Both the position numbers and the translations under genes were made by a program. 64,000 nt of DNA from Caldanaerobius polysaccharolyticus DSM 13641 (GTDB taxonomy: Bacteria; Bacillota; Thermoanaerobacteria; Thermoanaerobacterales; Caldanaerobiaceae), in NCBI RefSeq assembly GCF_000427425.1, contig NZ_KE386494.1, forward strand, positions 990,524 through 1,054,523, written 5' to 3'. The notes under the pieces were generated by a model. It saw only the letters and a list, made by a program, of their open reading frames with translations, was not told the DNA's origin and did not search any database. Below, one piece after another: positions 1-8,918 of the stretch; position 1 is the stretch's first letter, and the number at the start of each line of letters is the position of its first letter.

Positions 1-1709
1 AAGCCGTATTCTTTGCCAAAAAACAACTGTATCCTCTCATGGACATTTTTTATCCCTATACCAGAACCCCGTTTGCCTTCTGTCTGGTATTCTAAGATAT
101 TTTTTAAAATCTCAGGCTTTATGCCAAGGCCATTGTCACGGACTACGTATAATAGTTTATTATCCACAATTTGGGCAGATACTTTTATAAAGCCTTCATC
201 TACCATGTTTTCGATGCCATGATATATAGAATTCTCAATTATTGGCTGTAAAATCAATTTTAAAGTTCTACACTCAAGGGCCTCGGGCTGGGCTTGGATT
301 TCAAACCTGAACTTGTCTTTATACCTTATCTTCTGAATGGTCAGGTAGCTTCTGGCGTATTCAAGTTCTTCTCTTACGGTAATTATATTTTTGCCTTTGC
401 TTATACTTATCCTAAAAAACCTGGCCAGTGCTGTCACCATTTGTATGACTTCATCCATCTTCCCATTCTCTGCCATCCAAACGATTGAGTCCAATGTGTT
501 GTACAAAAAGTGAGGATTTATCTGCGCCTGAAGCGCGCTCAACTCGCTTTTCCTTTTTTGTTCTTCCTCAAGCACTATTTGGCTCATAAGGTGCTTGATC
601 TTTGAAACCATCAAATTAAAAGCTCTCGACAGCTGCGCTATTTCATTTTCACCTTTAACCTCAAGATGTACATCAAAATTTTCTTTTTCAATCATTTTCA
701 TGCAGTCTTCTAAGCGCTTCATGGGGCGAAATATTTTTTTAAAGATCAGGACAGAGCTAAGAATCACAAAAAATAAGGCTAAAACTACCGCAAAAACAAT
801 AAATCTGCTAACTTCTTTTTTGGTCGTTATCAATTCATCCATGTACGATACACCTATTATTTTCCACCTGGTGTACGCAACCGTTCTTACAATAACCAGG
901 CGTTTTTCACCGTTTATTCTTTCTAAATAGCTACCATCAGGATGACTTGCAAAGTTCATATTATTTTTTCTGCTCAATTCTAAATGATTTAATTGTTGCG
1001 GAGGTTTGTAAATCATGTTGCCACCAGAGTCTATTATATAAATATAGCTTCTTTTGCCGAGATTCACCATCTGGCATAAACGGTCTATTGTTCTAAAATT
1101 CATATCCAGCAACAGGACTCCATTCATCCTCCGCCCTTTTCTTTCAAAGGTGACACCTCTGCTCAGCGATATCACCCAGCTGCGCTGCCCTTCAAAAAGG
1201 TCCTGAACATGCGGTGGAGAAAAATAGTAGTTGCCAAAATTCTCTAGAGCCAGATTAAACCAATTTTGATTTTGCACATTGGATCCCGCTTTAAGCTTGG
1301 AAAACGGCGTTGCCAATAAAAGTTCTCCTTTATCCGAAAAAACCGCAATGGTAACTATGTCATCTTTTGAATTCAGTATCACATTCATCTGGTCTAACAA
1401 TTTGCTATTAGGGAAATCCTCTCCTACACTTAGCTGATTACTTATGGTGTTGGATATATATATCATGTCTTTAATGTAATACTCAAAATTTAAATTAACT
1501 TCTTCCAAAACCTGTCTGAAATTAAATATCATATCTTGCTCTGTTACCTGCAAAAATTTATCATATAGCACAAATCCCACGAACAACATACCCATAAACG
1601 CAATTAAAGCGAATGAAAATGTAATTATAAATTGCATACTTCTTACTTTAATTTCTTTAAATACATTCACAAATACGCTTTTAATGTATTCAAAAACCCT
1701 ATCTCTCAA
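1..1709 (-). CDS. YesM-type sensor histidine kinase (3' end off the window)
   Basis: Membrane sensor kinase expected to phosphorylate the response regulator encoded just upstream. Reading the minus strand gives an N-terminal membrane segment (about residues 25-45), a long extracytoplasmic part, a second membrane segment near 1.56-0.78 kb of the gene, a HAMP-like linker, then the HisKA_7TM/His_kinase motif NPHFLYNTLDSI with its His and ATPase motifs NGLGIKPE and GSGIGIKNVHER. The reading frame is open to base 1, so the C-terminus lies outside. I chose a TTG start at 1709: it overlaps the regulator stop as TTGA and has AGGTG seven bases upstream. A GTG at 1670 is a weaker alternative. This family usually senses carbohydrates or cell-envelope cues and works with AraC-type regulators; the signal is not evident here. 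Confidence 0.9.
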   Translation of the reverse strand, partial: MRDRVFEYIKSVFVNVFKEIKVRSMQFIITFSFALIAFMGMLFVGFVLYDKFLQVTEQDMIFNFRQVLEEVNLNFEYYIKDMIYISNTISNQLSVGEDFPNSKLLDQMNVILNSKDDIVTIAVFSDKGELLLATPFSKLKAGSNVQNQNWFNLALENFGNYYFSPPHVQDLFEGQRSWVISLSRGVTFERKGRRMNGVLLLDMNFRTIDRLCQMVNLGKRSYIYIIDSGGNMIYKPPQQLNHLELSRKNNMNFASHPDGSYLERINGEKRLVIVRTVAYTRWKIIGVSYMDELITTKKEVSRFIVFAVVLALFFVILSSVLIFKKIFRPMKRLEDCMKMIEKENFDVHLEVKGENEIAQLSRAFNLMVSKIKHLMSQIVLEEEQKRKSELSALQAQINPHFLYNTLDSIVWMAENGKMDEVIQMVTALARFFRISISKGKNIITVREELEYARSYLTIQKIRYKDKFRFEIQAQPEALECRTLKLILQPIIENSIYHGIENMVDEGFIKVSAQIVDNKLLYVVRDNGLGIKPEILKNILEYQTEGKRGSGIGIKNVHERIQLFFGKEYG

Positions 1710-3352
1710 TTTTCAACACCTGCAATTTCCCCATTAGCTGAATTTCTGTACTCTGTTGGAGACATACCCACGTATTTTTTAAAACTATAGCTAAAATAAT
1801 TGGGCTCAGGATAGCCGACTTTTTCGGCAATTTCAAACACCTTCATATTTGTGGTTTTTAAAAGCTCTTTTGCAACGTTCATTCTAATTTGTAATAAATA
1901 ATTCATATATGTCATTTTTGTCTCTTTTTTGAATATAAAACTGAAATAGGTAGGACTTATGTGGAGAAATTTACAGATTTTATCAATAGTTATATCGCTT
2001 TCACTGTAATGATTTTGCGCGTATTCTTTCGCTTTTTCTACCAGGAGCTTATACGTGCTCTTTCTATCGTTAGAAATGCAATTCATTATTTTAACACAAA
2101 TATTTTTAAGCCATTCTTTAACTCCTCGAATACTGTCAAATTTATACATCTCATTAAAAACACCAAAGTTCGATCCAAAGACCTCCTCTGTGTTTAAATT
2201 TAAAGCCGCCGCAGTCTTTAATATCGCCGTCATAATTTCCATCAAATATACCTTGTAATCGTCGATAGAAACCTTTGTCCAATCAATACCATCAAACAAT
2301 TTTTCAATTATGCCCTCAACTTCTTCGTGAGTTCCAACTCTTATGCAGCTTGTAAGCATACGCTCTTTCTCATCGTCAAAAACCACTTTGTTTTCACAAT
2401 GGGGCTCTATATCCTCTATCCATATGACCCTGTTATTTCCGAGAACCAACTTGTAATCCAGTGCAGAAAGCGCTTGTCGATAGGAATCGCTTATTCCCTC
2501 AGTGTTACCGCAAACAGTCCCTACTCCAATGGTTACAGTGAATTTGAGAAATTTTTCAACGCTTTTCTTTATCTCTTCCAAAGCCGAAAATGTCCTGTCC
2601 ATAACCGCATACTTGTCATTTTGATCGCTAACTGTTATTATCACGATTTTTTCATCGTTTAAAAATACTATACCCAGACCGTATTTATCCACCACCTCTT
2701 CGCATATATTCAGCAAAGCAAAGCTCAACAATTCACTATCTTCGGGCAAAACAAAACCCAAATTCTCTGCTGATTCTACCATGTTATCAATGCTTACAAC
2801 CGATACCACAAATAAACTCCCATTTAAATCCACGCCGTAATTATGAGATCTTTCCAATATCTCATTTTTGCCCAATTTGCCCATAACCAATGACGTCAAA
2901 AACTTTTCTCTTAATACAGGTAAACTCTTTCTATAATGTTCCCTTAAAGCTTGAATATCTTGCTTCTGAGCAATTTCGTCGTCAATTTGAGCCTTTACTT
3001 TTACGAGCACATCAACTAACTCCTTAGAAGAAACAGGTTTTAAAACGTAATCCATTACGTTTAACTTTATCGCCTTTTGAGCATATTCAAATTCGTCGTA
3101 ACCAGTCAATATAATGATTTTAGCAGTAGGGTACTTATCGCGCAAGAGTTCCGCGAGCTTTATCCCATCCATAAATGGCATTTTTATATCCGTAATAACC
3201 ACATCTGGTACAATTTTCTCAGCGACGTCCAGTGCATCCCAGCCGTTTTCGGCCTCGGCTACCACGTCAAAGCCGTACTTTTCCCACTGAATCTTGTTTA
3301 TAATGCCCTTTCTAACCTCTTCTTCGTCGTCCACAAGCAACAATTTATACAT
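1706..3352 (-). CDS. YesN-type response regulator, REC + AraC HTH
   Basis: DNA-binding partner of the kinase that follows it with a 4-base overlap. Residues 1-120 form a receiver domain with acidic pocket DDE at 8-10, phospho-acceptor D55 (in ITDIKMP), T83 and K105. A long middle region (about 130-430) carries no motif I recognise. Residues 440-540 form two AraC-type helix-turn-helices (ISPTYFSFIFKKE and VGYPEPNYFSYSFKK). The length (548 aa) is normal for YesN proteins. In Firmicutes such pairs commonly control nearby sugar uptake or glycosidase genes, but the neighbouring target would be off the left edge. A promoter-like site lies upstream at 3403-3430. Confidence 0.92.
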   Translation of the reverse strand: MYKLLLVDDEEEVRKGIINKIQWEKYGFDVVAEAENGWDALDVAEKIVPDVVITDIKMPFMDGIKLAELLRDKYPTAKIIILTGYDEFEYAQKAIKLNVMDYVLKPVSSKELVDVLVKVKAQIDDEIAQKQDIQALREHYRKSLPVLREKFLTSLVMGKLGKNEILERSHNYGVDLNGSLFVVSVVSIDNMVESAENLGFVLPEDSELLSFALLNICEEVVDKYGLGIVFLNDEKIVIITVSDQNDKYAVMDRTFSALEEIKKSVEKFLKFTVTIGVGTVCGNTEGISDSYRQALSALDYKLVLGNNRVIWIEDIEPHCENKVVFDDEKERMLTSCIRVGTHEEVEGIIEKLFDGIDWTKVSIDDYKVYLMEIMTAILKTAAALNLNTEEVFGSNFGVFNEMYKFDSIRGVKEWLKNICVKIMNCISNDRKSTYKLLVEKAKEYAQNHYSESDITIDKICKFLHISPTYFSFIFKKETKMTYMNYLLQIRMNVAKELLKTTNMKVFEIAEKVGYPEPNYFSYSFKKYVGMSPTEYRNSANGEIAGVEN

Positions 3353-3402
3353 ACTCTAACATCCCCCATTGCAAATATCGTCAACCCTACGTGGACAATA
3401 CT

Positions 3403-3430
3403 ATTATAGCTGATTTTGTAAAACTGTTAA
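3403..3430 (-). promoter_or_regulatory. Promoter of the yesNM-like pair
   Basis: On the minus strand there is a TTAACA -35 box (3425-3430), a 16-base spacer and a perfect TATAAT -10 box (3403-3408), about 50 bases before the regulator start. This is a sigma-A-type match by eye only. Confidence 0.55.
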
Positions 3431-3440
3431 AGAAAAAATA

Positions 3441-3472
3441 AAAAAGGCTTGACTCGTTAGTCTAAGCCTTTT
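3441..3472 (-). terminator. Rho-independent terminator after the GerMN gene
   Basis: A stem AAGGCTT(A)GAC / GTCAAGCCTT with a short loop is followed on the minus strand by a run of T residues. It lies 17 bases after the stop of the GerMN lipoprotein gene and before the yesN promoter. Confidence 0.8.
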
Positions 3473-3488
3473 CAAAATTCAAACTTAT

Positions 3489-4907
3489 TTATTTAAGCCT
3501 AACCGGTATAACCACCATATCCTGCCTGGAGCCGTCTTTAGGGCTCTGGGAATACACCCTCAACAACCCGTCAACAGGCTTATCTAGAGGTTGATAGGAT
3601 ACCATCGCTTCAAAGTCCCCCCATGAGGGTGCTCCCGCCGTAGCCTGAGCAGCGGTCTGATCCAAAAGTTTGCCATCAGACGTCACCAGTTCGATGTTGA
3701 CAGTACCTTCAAAAACCCTGGCTGTGCCTACAACTTTAAAAGGGCTCTCCAGCACCTGTTTTTGCGTGGGTTGGATGACCTTTATATTAGGCTCTTTTAG
3801 TATCTGAACCGGATCTGATACAATAATAGCACGGGCTTTTTTATCCTTGGTCAAAATTATGCCCAGCTCAGAGCCCAACTTTATATCCTCAAACTTCATG
3901 TCCTGTTCCTCGTATTTATACCCGTTATCGCTTATCCCGATTTTTTTCTGAAAATGTATAACCGCATCTTGCAAAACAGGGATGTCAGATCCCACATTGT
4001 TTTTTACATCCGCTGAATCCTGATATTCTCTCTCAATCTTTATAACCCTGTTTTGAACGTCAATACTCAAAAGCTTGCCGTATATAAACGTCTCGCCTTT
4101 TAGAGGATCTGCCTCAGCTATTTGAGTAAACTTAGCAGCCACGCTGTCAATAACCCATATCCCGCTATCTCCCTTTTTGATAGGCTGCTTGAGGTCAACA
4201 GTATACCCTTTCCCCATAGATACCACATCTACCTGTGCCGATCCGTCCTGTTGCCTCACCACGCTGAGCTCATCGTCGGAGTTGAAACCTACGATACCTC
4301 CTTCGGTCCTGACCACGGAAAGAGGATCAGTTCGCCACAGCTCTTTTCCCTCATCCACCCGGTCTTGTATTTCCTCAAGCCAACCTGACTGGTAATTTAC
4401 TTTACCTACAATCACCTCTCTGCTCATGGGGTCCATGCCGATGCTTTTTTGCTTCTGACCTTCAACCAGTAACTGTACGCTATTTACATTGGGAAGCTCT
4501 GTAAGGGTAGTCACCAGAGCTCTTACCTGTTCTCTGGTGGCCCGTGAGTACTCGGAAGAAAAGTTGACGTATAACACCCCTTGTTTTAGATCGTAGGATA
4601 TCACCTGAGTCCCGTCGGGAACCCCTTGCTCTTCAAAGCGGCTTTTAGGCCCTTTTAAAAACTCGTCCAGTACCTGTTTTACACTGTCGCTTTTTTCCGT
4701 TACGTTTCTCAATTCTAAAACCAAGCCACCGGCAGTAGAAGGGAAGTACAGCTTTATTTCTCCCATATCATTCTCAGTCGCCACCGGCTTGGGGTCTATG
4801 CTTACGGTTCCGCCACTGGATTTTTTAGATCTTTGAAATGGCGCACACCCTGACGAAATCAACGCAACCAACACTATTGACAATATAACAGCCAAAAACC
4901 TCTTCAT
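3489..4907 (-). CDS. GerMN/Gmad2 domain lipoprotein (spore germination-like)
   Basis: Predicted exported lipoprotein. The N-terminus is a lipoprotein signal peptide with lipobox ISSGC at about residue 20. Residues ~45-165 match a GerMN domain (the core LYFPSTAGGLVLELR is followed by a region ending in SREVIVGK), and the last ~95 residues match the immunoglobulin-like Gmad2 domain. GerM of Bacillus acts in sporulation and germination, so a role in spore or cell-wall biology is likely; the exact biochemical role is unknown for the family. An upstream in-frame GTG at 4940 exists, but the ATG at 4907 has GGAGGTGAAGGG directly before it and gives a proper signal peptide. It follows the OmpR/HisKA pair on the same strand and may be co-transcribed with it. 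Confidence 0.85.
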   Translation of the reverse strand: MKRFLAVILSIVLVALISSGCAPFQRSKKSSGGTVSIDPKPVATENDMGEIKLYFPSTAGGLVLELRNVTEKSDSVKQVLDEFLKGPKSRFEEQGVPDGTQVISYDLKQGVLYVNFSSEYSRATREQVRALVTTLTELPNVNSVQLLVEGQKQKSIGMDPMSREVIVGKVNYQSGWLEEIQDRVDEGKELWRTDPLSVVRTEGGIVGFNSDDELSVVRQQDGSAQVDVVSMGKGYTVDLKQPIKKGDSGIWVIDSVAAKFTQIAEADPLKGETFIYGKLLSIDVQNRVIKIEREYQDSADVKNNVGSDIPVLQDAVIHFQKKIGISDNGYKYEEQDMKFEDIKLGSELGIILTKDKKARAIIVSDPVQILKEPNIKVIQPTQKQVLESPFKVVGTARVFEGTVNIELVTSDGKLLDQTAAQATAGAPSWGDFEAMVSYQPLDKPVDGLLRVYSQSPKDGSRQDMVVIPVRLK

Positions 4908-4988
4908 CCCTTCACCTCCTGTTTTATTAAATATTAACACATATATATAAATTTATACTTACATTACATTTACAATAGTGTTACAAAA

Positions 4989-6359
4989 TCAAAAGGTCAC
5001 TGTAAACCTGGTACCTTTACCTACATCGCTTTGCACGCTTATACTGGCATCGTGCAAATCGGCTATCTCTTTTACAATAGCCAGCCCCAAGCCAAATCCT
5101 CCGCTTTTTCTGCTTCTGGCTTTATCGCCCCTGGTAAACCTCTCAAAAATATGGGGCAAGATCTCCGGTTCAATCCCTTCTCCGTGATCTTCCACGATTA
5201 CAGCCGGCATTCCTCCTACGTAGCCGGCAGCCGCATAAACCTCACTTTTTTCAGGGGAGTACTTTATACTGTTTTCTATTAAATTGTACACCATCCTGTA
5301 TATAAGGTCCTCGTTGACTCTAACTATCACAGGCCGGTCATCGCCGCGAAGTGATATGCCTTTGGCATCGGCCAGAGGCTTTATGTCAGAAATCACATTG
5401 CTTATGATTTTATTCAAGTCCGCTTCCCGCTTTTCCACCTTGATGGCCTTCTCCAGCCGTGTCAGATCTAAAAGCTGATTCACAAGCCTGGCCATGCGGT
5501 CCAGCTCGTCATTGATGTCGCAGAGAAATTCCCTGTACGTCTCCTTATCTGCGTCCCCGTATATCAAAGGCTCAACCATAGCCTTGATCGCCGCTATAGG
5601 AGTCTTAAGCTCGTGAGATGCATCAGATACGAATTTTTTTCTGGCTTCATCTATAATTTTTAACTTAACGCTCATATCGTTAAAAGCCCTGGCCAGATGG
5701 CCTACCTCATCTTTTCTCTTTATGTTAACCACATACCCCAGATTCCCCGCCGACATCTGGTTGGCCGCCTTGGTGAGCTCTTTAAGGGGTCTTGTGATAA
5801 AGTTGGCCATCATAAGCCCAATTAGCGTTATAAAAATGCCTGTAGCGGTAAACAGGTAAATCAGTTTGTACTTGATGTTTGCGGCCATAGCAATTACATC
5901 TTCGATGCTGGTGGATAACAAAATAGCCCCTACGCTTTTGCCCGATACCACTACAGGAACAGCAGTATACATGACATGGCCTATTCCCTTTAAATAATAA
6001 ATATTTGCCTGACTTATCCCCTTTAAAGCATTACTCACTTCTTTTATCCAAAGCCTTTGACCTTCAAGGCTTTTTACAGAAGAGGAATCGATAGCCACAA
6101 TTCCATCTCTATTTAAAAAGAGAACCCTGGAGTTAACCTGTTTTGAAAAAGTTTCTATAGTGGGCTTTAACATATAAGAGTTGCGCCCTATATAGCCTGC
6201 CATTATATTCGCTATTATATTGGCCTGGGTGAGATTGGATATCCTCTCAGAAGTCATGTAATCGCTGGTAATGCTATGGTAAAGATAAATGTCCATAGCT
6301 GAAAGGGAAACGCACAGAATAATAACGTATATGAGGAAAATCCTCCACCTTAAACTCAT
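4989..6359 (-). CDS. HisKA sensor histidine kinase (PhoR/ResE-like)
   Basis: Classical transmembrane sensor kinase of 456 residues. Membrane segments at about 7-28 and 165-187 flank a ~135-residue extracytoplasmic sensor region. A HAMP domain (188-236), HisKA with phospho-acceptor H249 in SHELKTPIAAI, and an HATPase_c domain with the N box (NLIENSIKYS), DHGEGIEPE and the GFGLGLAIVKE G2 box follow. It starts 4 bases after the stop of its response regulator, so the two form a standard operonic pair. The stimulus is not evident; envelope stress or phosphate are family-level guesses. Confidence 0.93.
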   Translation of the reverse strand: MSLRWRIFLIYVIILCVSLSAMDIYLYHSITSDYMTSERISNLTQANIIANIMAGYIGRNSYMLKPTIETFSKQVNSRVLFLNRDGIVAIDSSSVKSLEGQRLWIKEVSNALKGISQANIYYLKGIGHVMYTAVPVVVSGKSVGAILLSTSIEDVIAMAANIKYKLIYLFTATGIFITLIGLMMANFITRPLKELTKAANQMSAGNLGYVVNIKRKDEVGHLARAFNDMSVKLKIIDEARKKFVSDASHELKTPIAAIKAMVEPLIYGDADKETYREFLCDINDELDRMARLVNQLLDLTRLEKAIKVEKREADLNKIISNVISDIKPLADAKGISLRGDDRPVIVRVNEDLIYRMVYNLIENSIKYSPEKSEVYAAAGYVGGMPAVIVEDHGEGIEPEILPHIFERFTRGDKARSRKSGGFGLGLAIVKEIADLHDASISVQSDVGKGTRFTVTF

Positions 6360-6363
6360 GTGA

Positions 6364-7044
6364 TCACCCTTTAAAATAATATCCTGAGCCCCACTTAGTC
6401 ACGATATACTTTGGGTCAGACGTGCTGTCACCTAATTTTTCTCTGAGTTTGCTAATATAGACATTCAATGTCTTGATGTCTCCATTGAAATCGTATCCCC
6501 AGATCCTATCCAGTATCTGGTCTTTTGAAAATACCTTCCCCGGATTAGACGCCAGCAAATAAAGCACATCATACTCCCTGGCCGTAAGTTCCACTTCCTT
6601 CCCCTTTAAAAACACCCTTCTGCTGCGCGCGTCTATTTTTAAATCGCCGTATTCCAGCACATCCTGTTTCCTCTCATAGCCATTTCGACTTCGCCTCAAA
6701 AGCGCATTTATCCGCGCTATCAACTCTCTCGTGTTAAAAGGCTTTGTAACGTAATCATCTGCTCCCATCTCAATTCCCACGATCTTATCCACATCATCCC
6801 CTTTTGCCGTGAGCATAATAAGGGGCACGTTGGAAACCTCCCTGATTTTCCTGCACACGCTTAAACCATCTATCTCCGGAAGCATCAAATCCAGTATTAC
6901 CACATCGTGTTGATTTCTCCTGGCCATCTCAAGACCTGACCTGCCATCATAGGCCACATCTACCGCAAAACCGTTTTGCATTAAAGATAACCTCAAGCCC
7001 TTTACCAGCAATTCATCGTCATCGATTATAAGCACCTTGTCCAC
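6364..7044 (-). CDS. OmpR/PhoB-family response regulator
   Basis: Cytoplasmic DNA-binding regulator paired with the kinase that follows. The receiver domain has DDD at 8-10, phospho-acceptor D52 (in ILDLMLPE) and K101 (TKPF); the C-terminal ~100 residues are a winged-helix Trans_reg_C domain ending in the usual SKWGSGYYF-like element (here VTKWGSGYYFKG). I place the start at the GTG at 7044, which has GGGGGG seven bases upstream and begins directly with the VDKVLIIDDD strand. An upstream GTG at 7068 would add eight residues not typical of the family. Confidence 0.93.
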   Translation of the reverse strand: MDKVLIIDDDELLVKGLRLSLMQNGFAVDVAYDGRSGLEMARRNQHDVVILDLMLPEIDGLSVCRKIREVSNVPLIMLTAKGDDVDKIVGIEMGADDYVTKPFNTRELIARINALLRRSRNGYERKQDVLEYGDLKIDARSRRVFLKGKEVELTAREYDVLYLLASNPGKVFSKDQILDRIWGYDFNGDIKTLNVYISKLREKLGDSTSDPKYIVTKWGSGYYFKG

Positions 7045-7123
7045 TTTAAATCCCCCCGAGAAAAACACCCTATTGTGTATATTCTAATATATATGTCTAA
7101 AATGATCAACATTTAAAAAAACA

Positions 7124-7178
7124 TTGACAACTCAATAAATCTATAGTAAATTTATAAACGATAATGACAATCATTATC
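7124..7178 (+). promoter_or_regulatory. Promoter with Fur box upstream of the broken iron permease
   Basis: TTGACA at 7124-7129 and TAAATT at 7147-7152 (17-base spacer) form a promoter. At 7160-7178 lies a 19-base inverted repeat that matches the classical Fur box in 18 of 19 positions (GATAATGAcAATCATTATC). It sits at the expected transcription start, a normal place for iron-dependent repression. Confidence 0.85.
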
Positions 7179-7205
7179 ATAACTATGAATAAAAGGAGGC
7201 TTTTT

Positions 7206-7779
7206 ATGTTAGCAGGTATATTAATTACTATCCGCGAAGGACTTGAAGCGTTTCTAATCGTTGGTATACTCCTGGGATACCTCACAAAAATCAACCAAGC
7301 AAAAACAAAGCAAGAACATCAAAGGTGAACTTCAAGCAAAAATCGATGAAGCATTATCAAATAACCAGGTATGGGGTATATCAATTTTAGCATTTGCAGC
7401 AGTGACAAGAGAAGGAATAGAAACAGCTCTATTCTTAAGCGCCTTAAAAGATGAAAGCTTGTTATTAGGCTCATTTATCGGGTTATTTATAGCTGCAATA
7501 ATATCTGCTCTATTATACAAAACAACCATAAAATTAAATTTAAGTAAATTCTTTACGATAACAGGGTGGCTTTTAATACTCATTGCAGCAGGTTTAGCAT
7601 CCCATATGATTGCTGGATTAGGGAAATTGGGTATAATACCTCCGATAATTGAAAAAGTATGGAACCTAGAGTGGTTAAGATACGAGAGTTCACCATCTTT
7701 AACGCAGGTCATCGCGTATAGCGCATATGTATTAATCGTAGGAAAAATGTTTATGAACAACTCGAAGGCAACAGCTTAA
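7206..7779 (+). pseudogene. FTR1/EfeU-family high-affinity iron permease, internally deleted and frameshifted
   Basis: An ATG at 7206 behind AAAAGGAGG opens a frame of 40 codons containing the first FTR1 signature REGLE, then ends at TGA 7324-7326. The rest of the protein continues in another frame (from about 7300 to the stop at 7777-7779) with the second signature REGIE, three or more membrane helices and a normal-looking C-terminus. The two parts meet where an intact homologue would have membrane helices 2-3, so about 60 codons appear to be lost as well as the frame. FTR1 proteins import iron through the membrane using the two RExxE motifs. The intact Fur box and ribosome site upstream suggest the inactivation is recent. 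A sequencing or assembly error is possible, but would have to explain a deletion too. Confidence 0.85.
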
Positions 7780-7817
7780 CAACCAGCATGCCTACGCATA
7801 TGACGGCCTAAAGCACT

Positions 7818-8918
7818 TTATGCGTTCACATACTCCTTTAAAAATTCCAGAATGTCTTTGGCTTTTGGTGGGCATCCTTTCACACACCGGGAAAAGCCAC
7901 CAGTACATTTACCTACGCCTATACCCTCTATGGCTTTTCCTTTAAAGCCCTGGCCTATATACACCTTTTCTCTTAGTCTCCCCAGCAATCCCTGTTCATC
8001 CAATCTTGCCAGAGCGTGGACAAGGCTGCCGTAACACGCTGAACAGGCATCCTGTTCTATAATCCATTGAGAAAGCCTCTTTACCTTTCTGCCGGCATCA
8101 GTGAACTTTTTTTGTACTGCTGTATCTTTGTTTAATTCCACGATTTCGGCCTTTTTAAGATCAGCGCAACCTATCCCAAGCTCTTCAGCCAGCTTTATAT
8201 AACCTATATCATAAGGATCATAGCCCATAAGCTCTGCGGCGTAAGCATCTATCAACACAGGGTCCTTTCCAGCAATTATCCTGTTCATCTCCACGGGGTT
8301 ACCTCCCTCTTCAAAATCCAGGTCCCCTATAAGCCCATCCACGATATTAAAAGAAGGCTTTACGATTTTGTTTAAATAGGCAATAGGTCTGTGCAGTCCC
8401 ATAGTATGAAAACGCCGCTTTTCGCTGTCAGGTATGCATCCTTTCATGTTTTTAAGCGCGCATGTTATTTCCGTCTGACAATGGCCCTTTAATACAGGCA
8501 AATTTATAAGGTAATCCACCTCCATGACCTTATCGCAGACGTTTATCTTCATACCGCCGGCATCGTAGGCCTTAAATCCATCCTTTTTGGTATCAAAAAG
8601 CTCCACACCGTATTCCCTTGATATCCTATCATATCCACACACTTTAAAAGCCCTCTGGGTGCTGTCCCCTACCCATGAGCCCTCTAGAATGATTATGCGA
8701 TTAAAGCCGCAATCTTTAAGGTACTCTATTATGCCACAGACCATATCGGTTGAGGTAGTCGCGCCGGACTCAGGAGGTTTGGCAACCACCATGTTGGGCT
8801 TTAAACCTATCAGCATATCACCTGTGATCTCGTTTTCTATTTTCACAGCGTGCAAAAGCTCCTTGACCATTCTCTTTCCGTCATTCCCGTATATGACGTA
8901 AATACTTTGTCTATTCAT
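7818..8918 (-). CDS. DUF362 family protein
   Basis: A 366-residue DUF362 protein: the N-terminal two thirds carry the family pattern (LKPNMV, a LEGSWVGD segment, LINLPVLKGH, ALKNMKGC, NIVDGLIGDL). Instead of a typical ferredoxin insert, the C-terminal ~90 residues hold scattered cysteines (ACSACYG, VGKCTGG, SRCVKGCPP) that could bind an iron-sulphur cluster; this is inference. The biochemical function of the family is largely undefined. It overlaps the aldolase gene by 4 bases (ATGA type) and is the last gene of that operon, so it probably serves the same pathway. Confidence 0.8.
   Translation of the reverse strand: MNRQSIYVIYGNDGKRMVKELLHAVKIENEITGDMLIGLKPNMVVAKPPESGATTSTDMVCGIIEYLKDCGFNRIIILEGSWVGDSTQRAFKVCGYDRISREYGVELFDTKKDGFKAYDAGGMKINVCDKVMEVDYLINLPVLKGHCQTEITCALKNMKGCIPDSEKRRFHTMGLHRPIAYLNKIVKPSFNIVDGLIGDLDFEEGGNPVEMNRIIAGKDPVLIDAYAAELMGYDPYDIGYIKLAEELGIGCADLKKAEIVELNKDTAVQKKFTDAGRKVKRLSQWIIEQDACSACYGSLVHALARLDEQGLLGRLREKVYIGQGFKGKAIEGIGVGKCTGGFSRCVKGCPPKAKDILEFLKEYVNA

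Noticed and set aside
7332-7760. Minus-strand open frame of 142 codons across the FTR1 remnant
   Set aside because: The plus-strand frames carry the RExxE motifs and membrane helices of FTR1; the minus frame has no family pattern and is its shadow.
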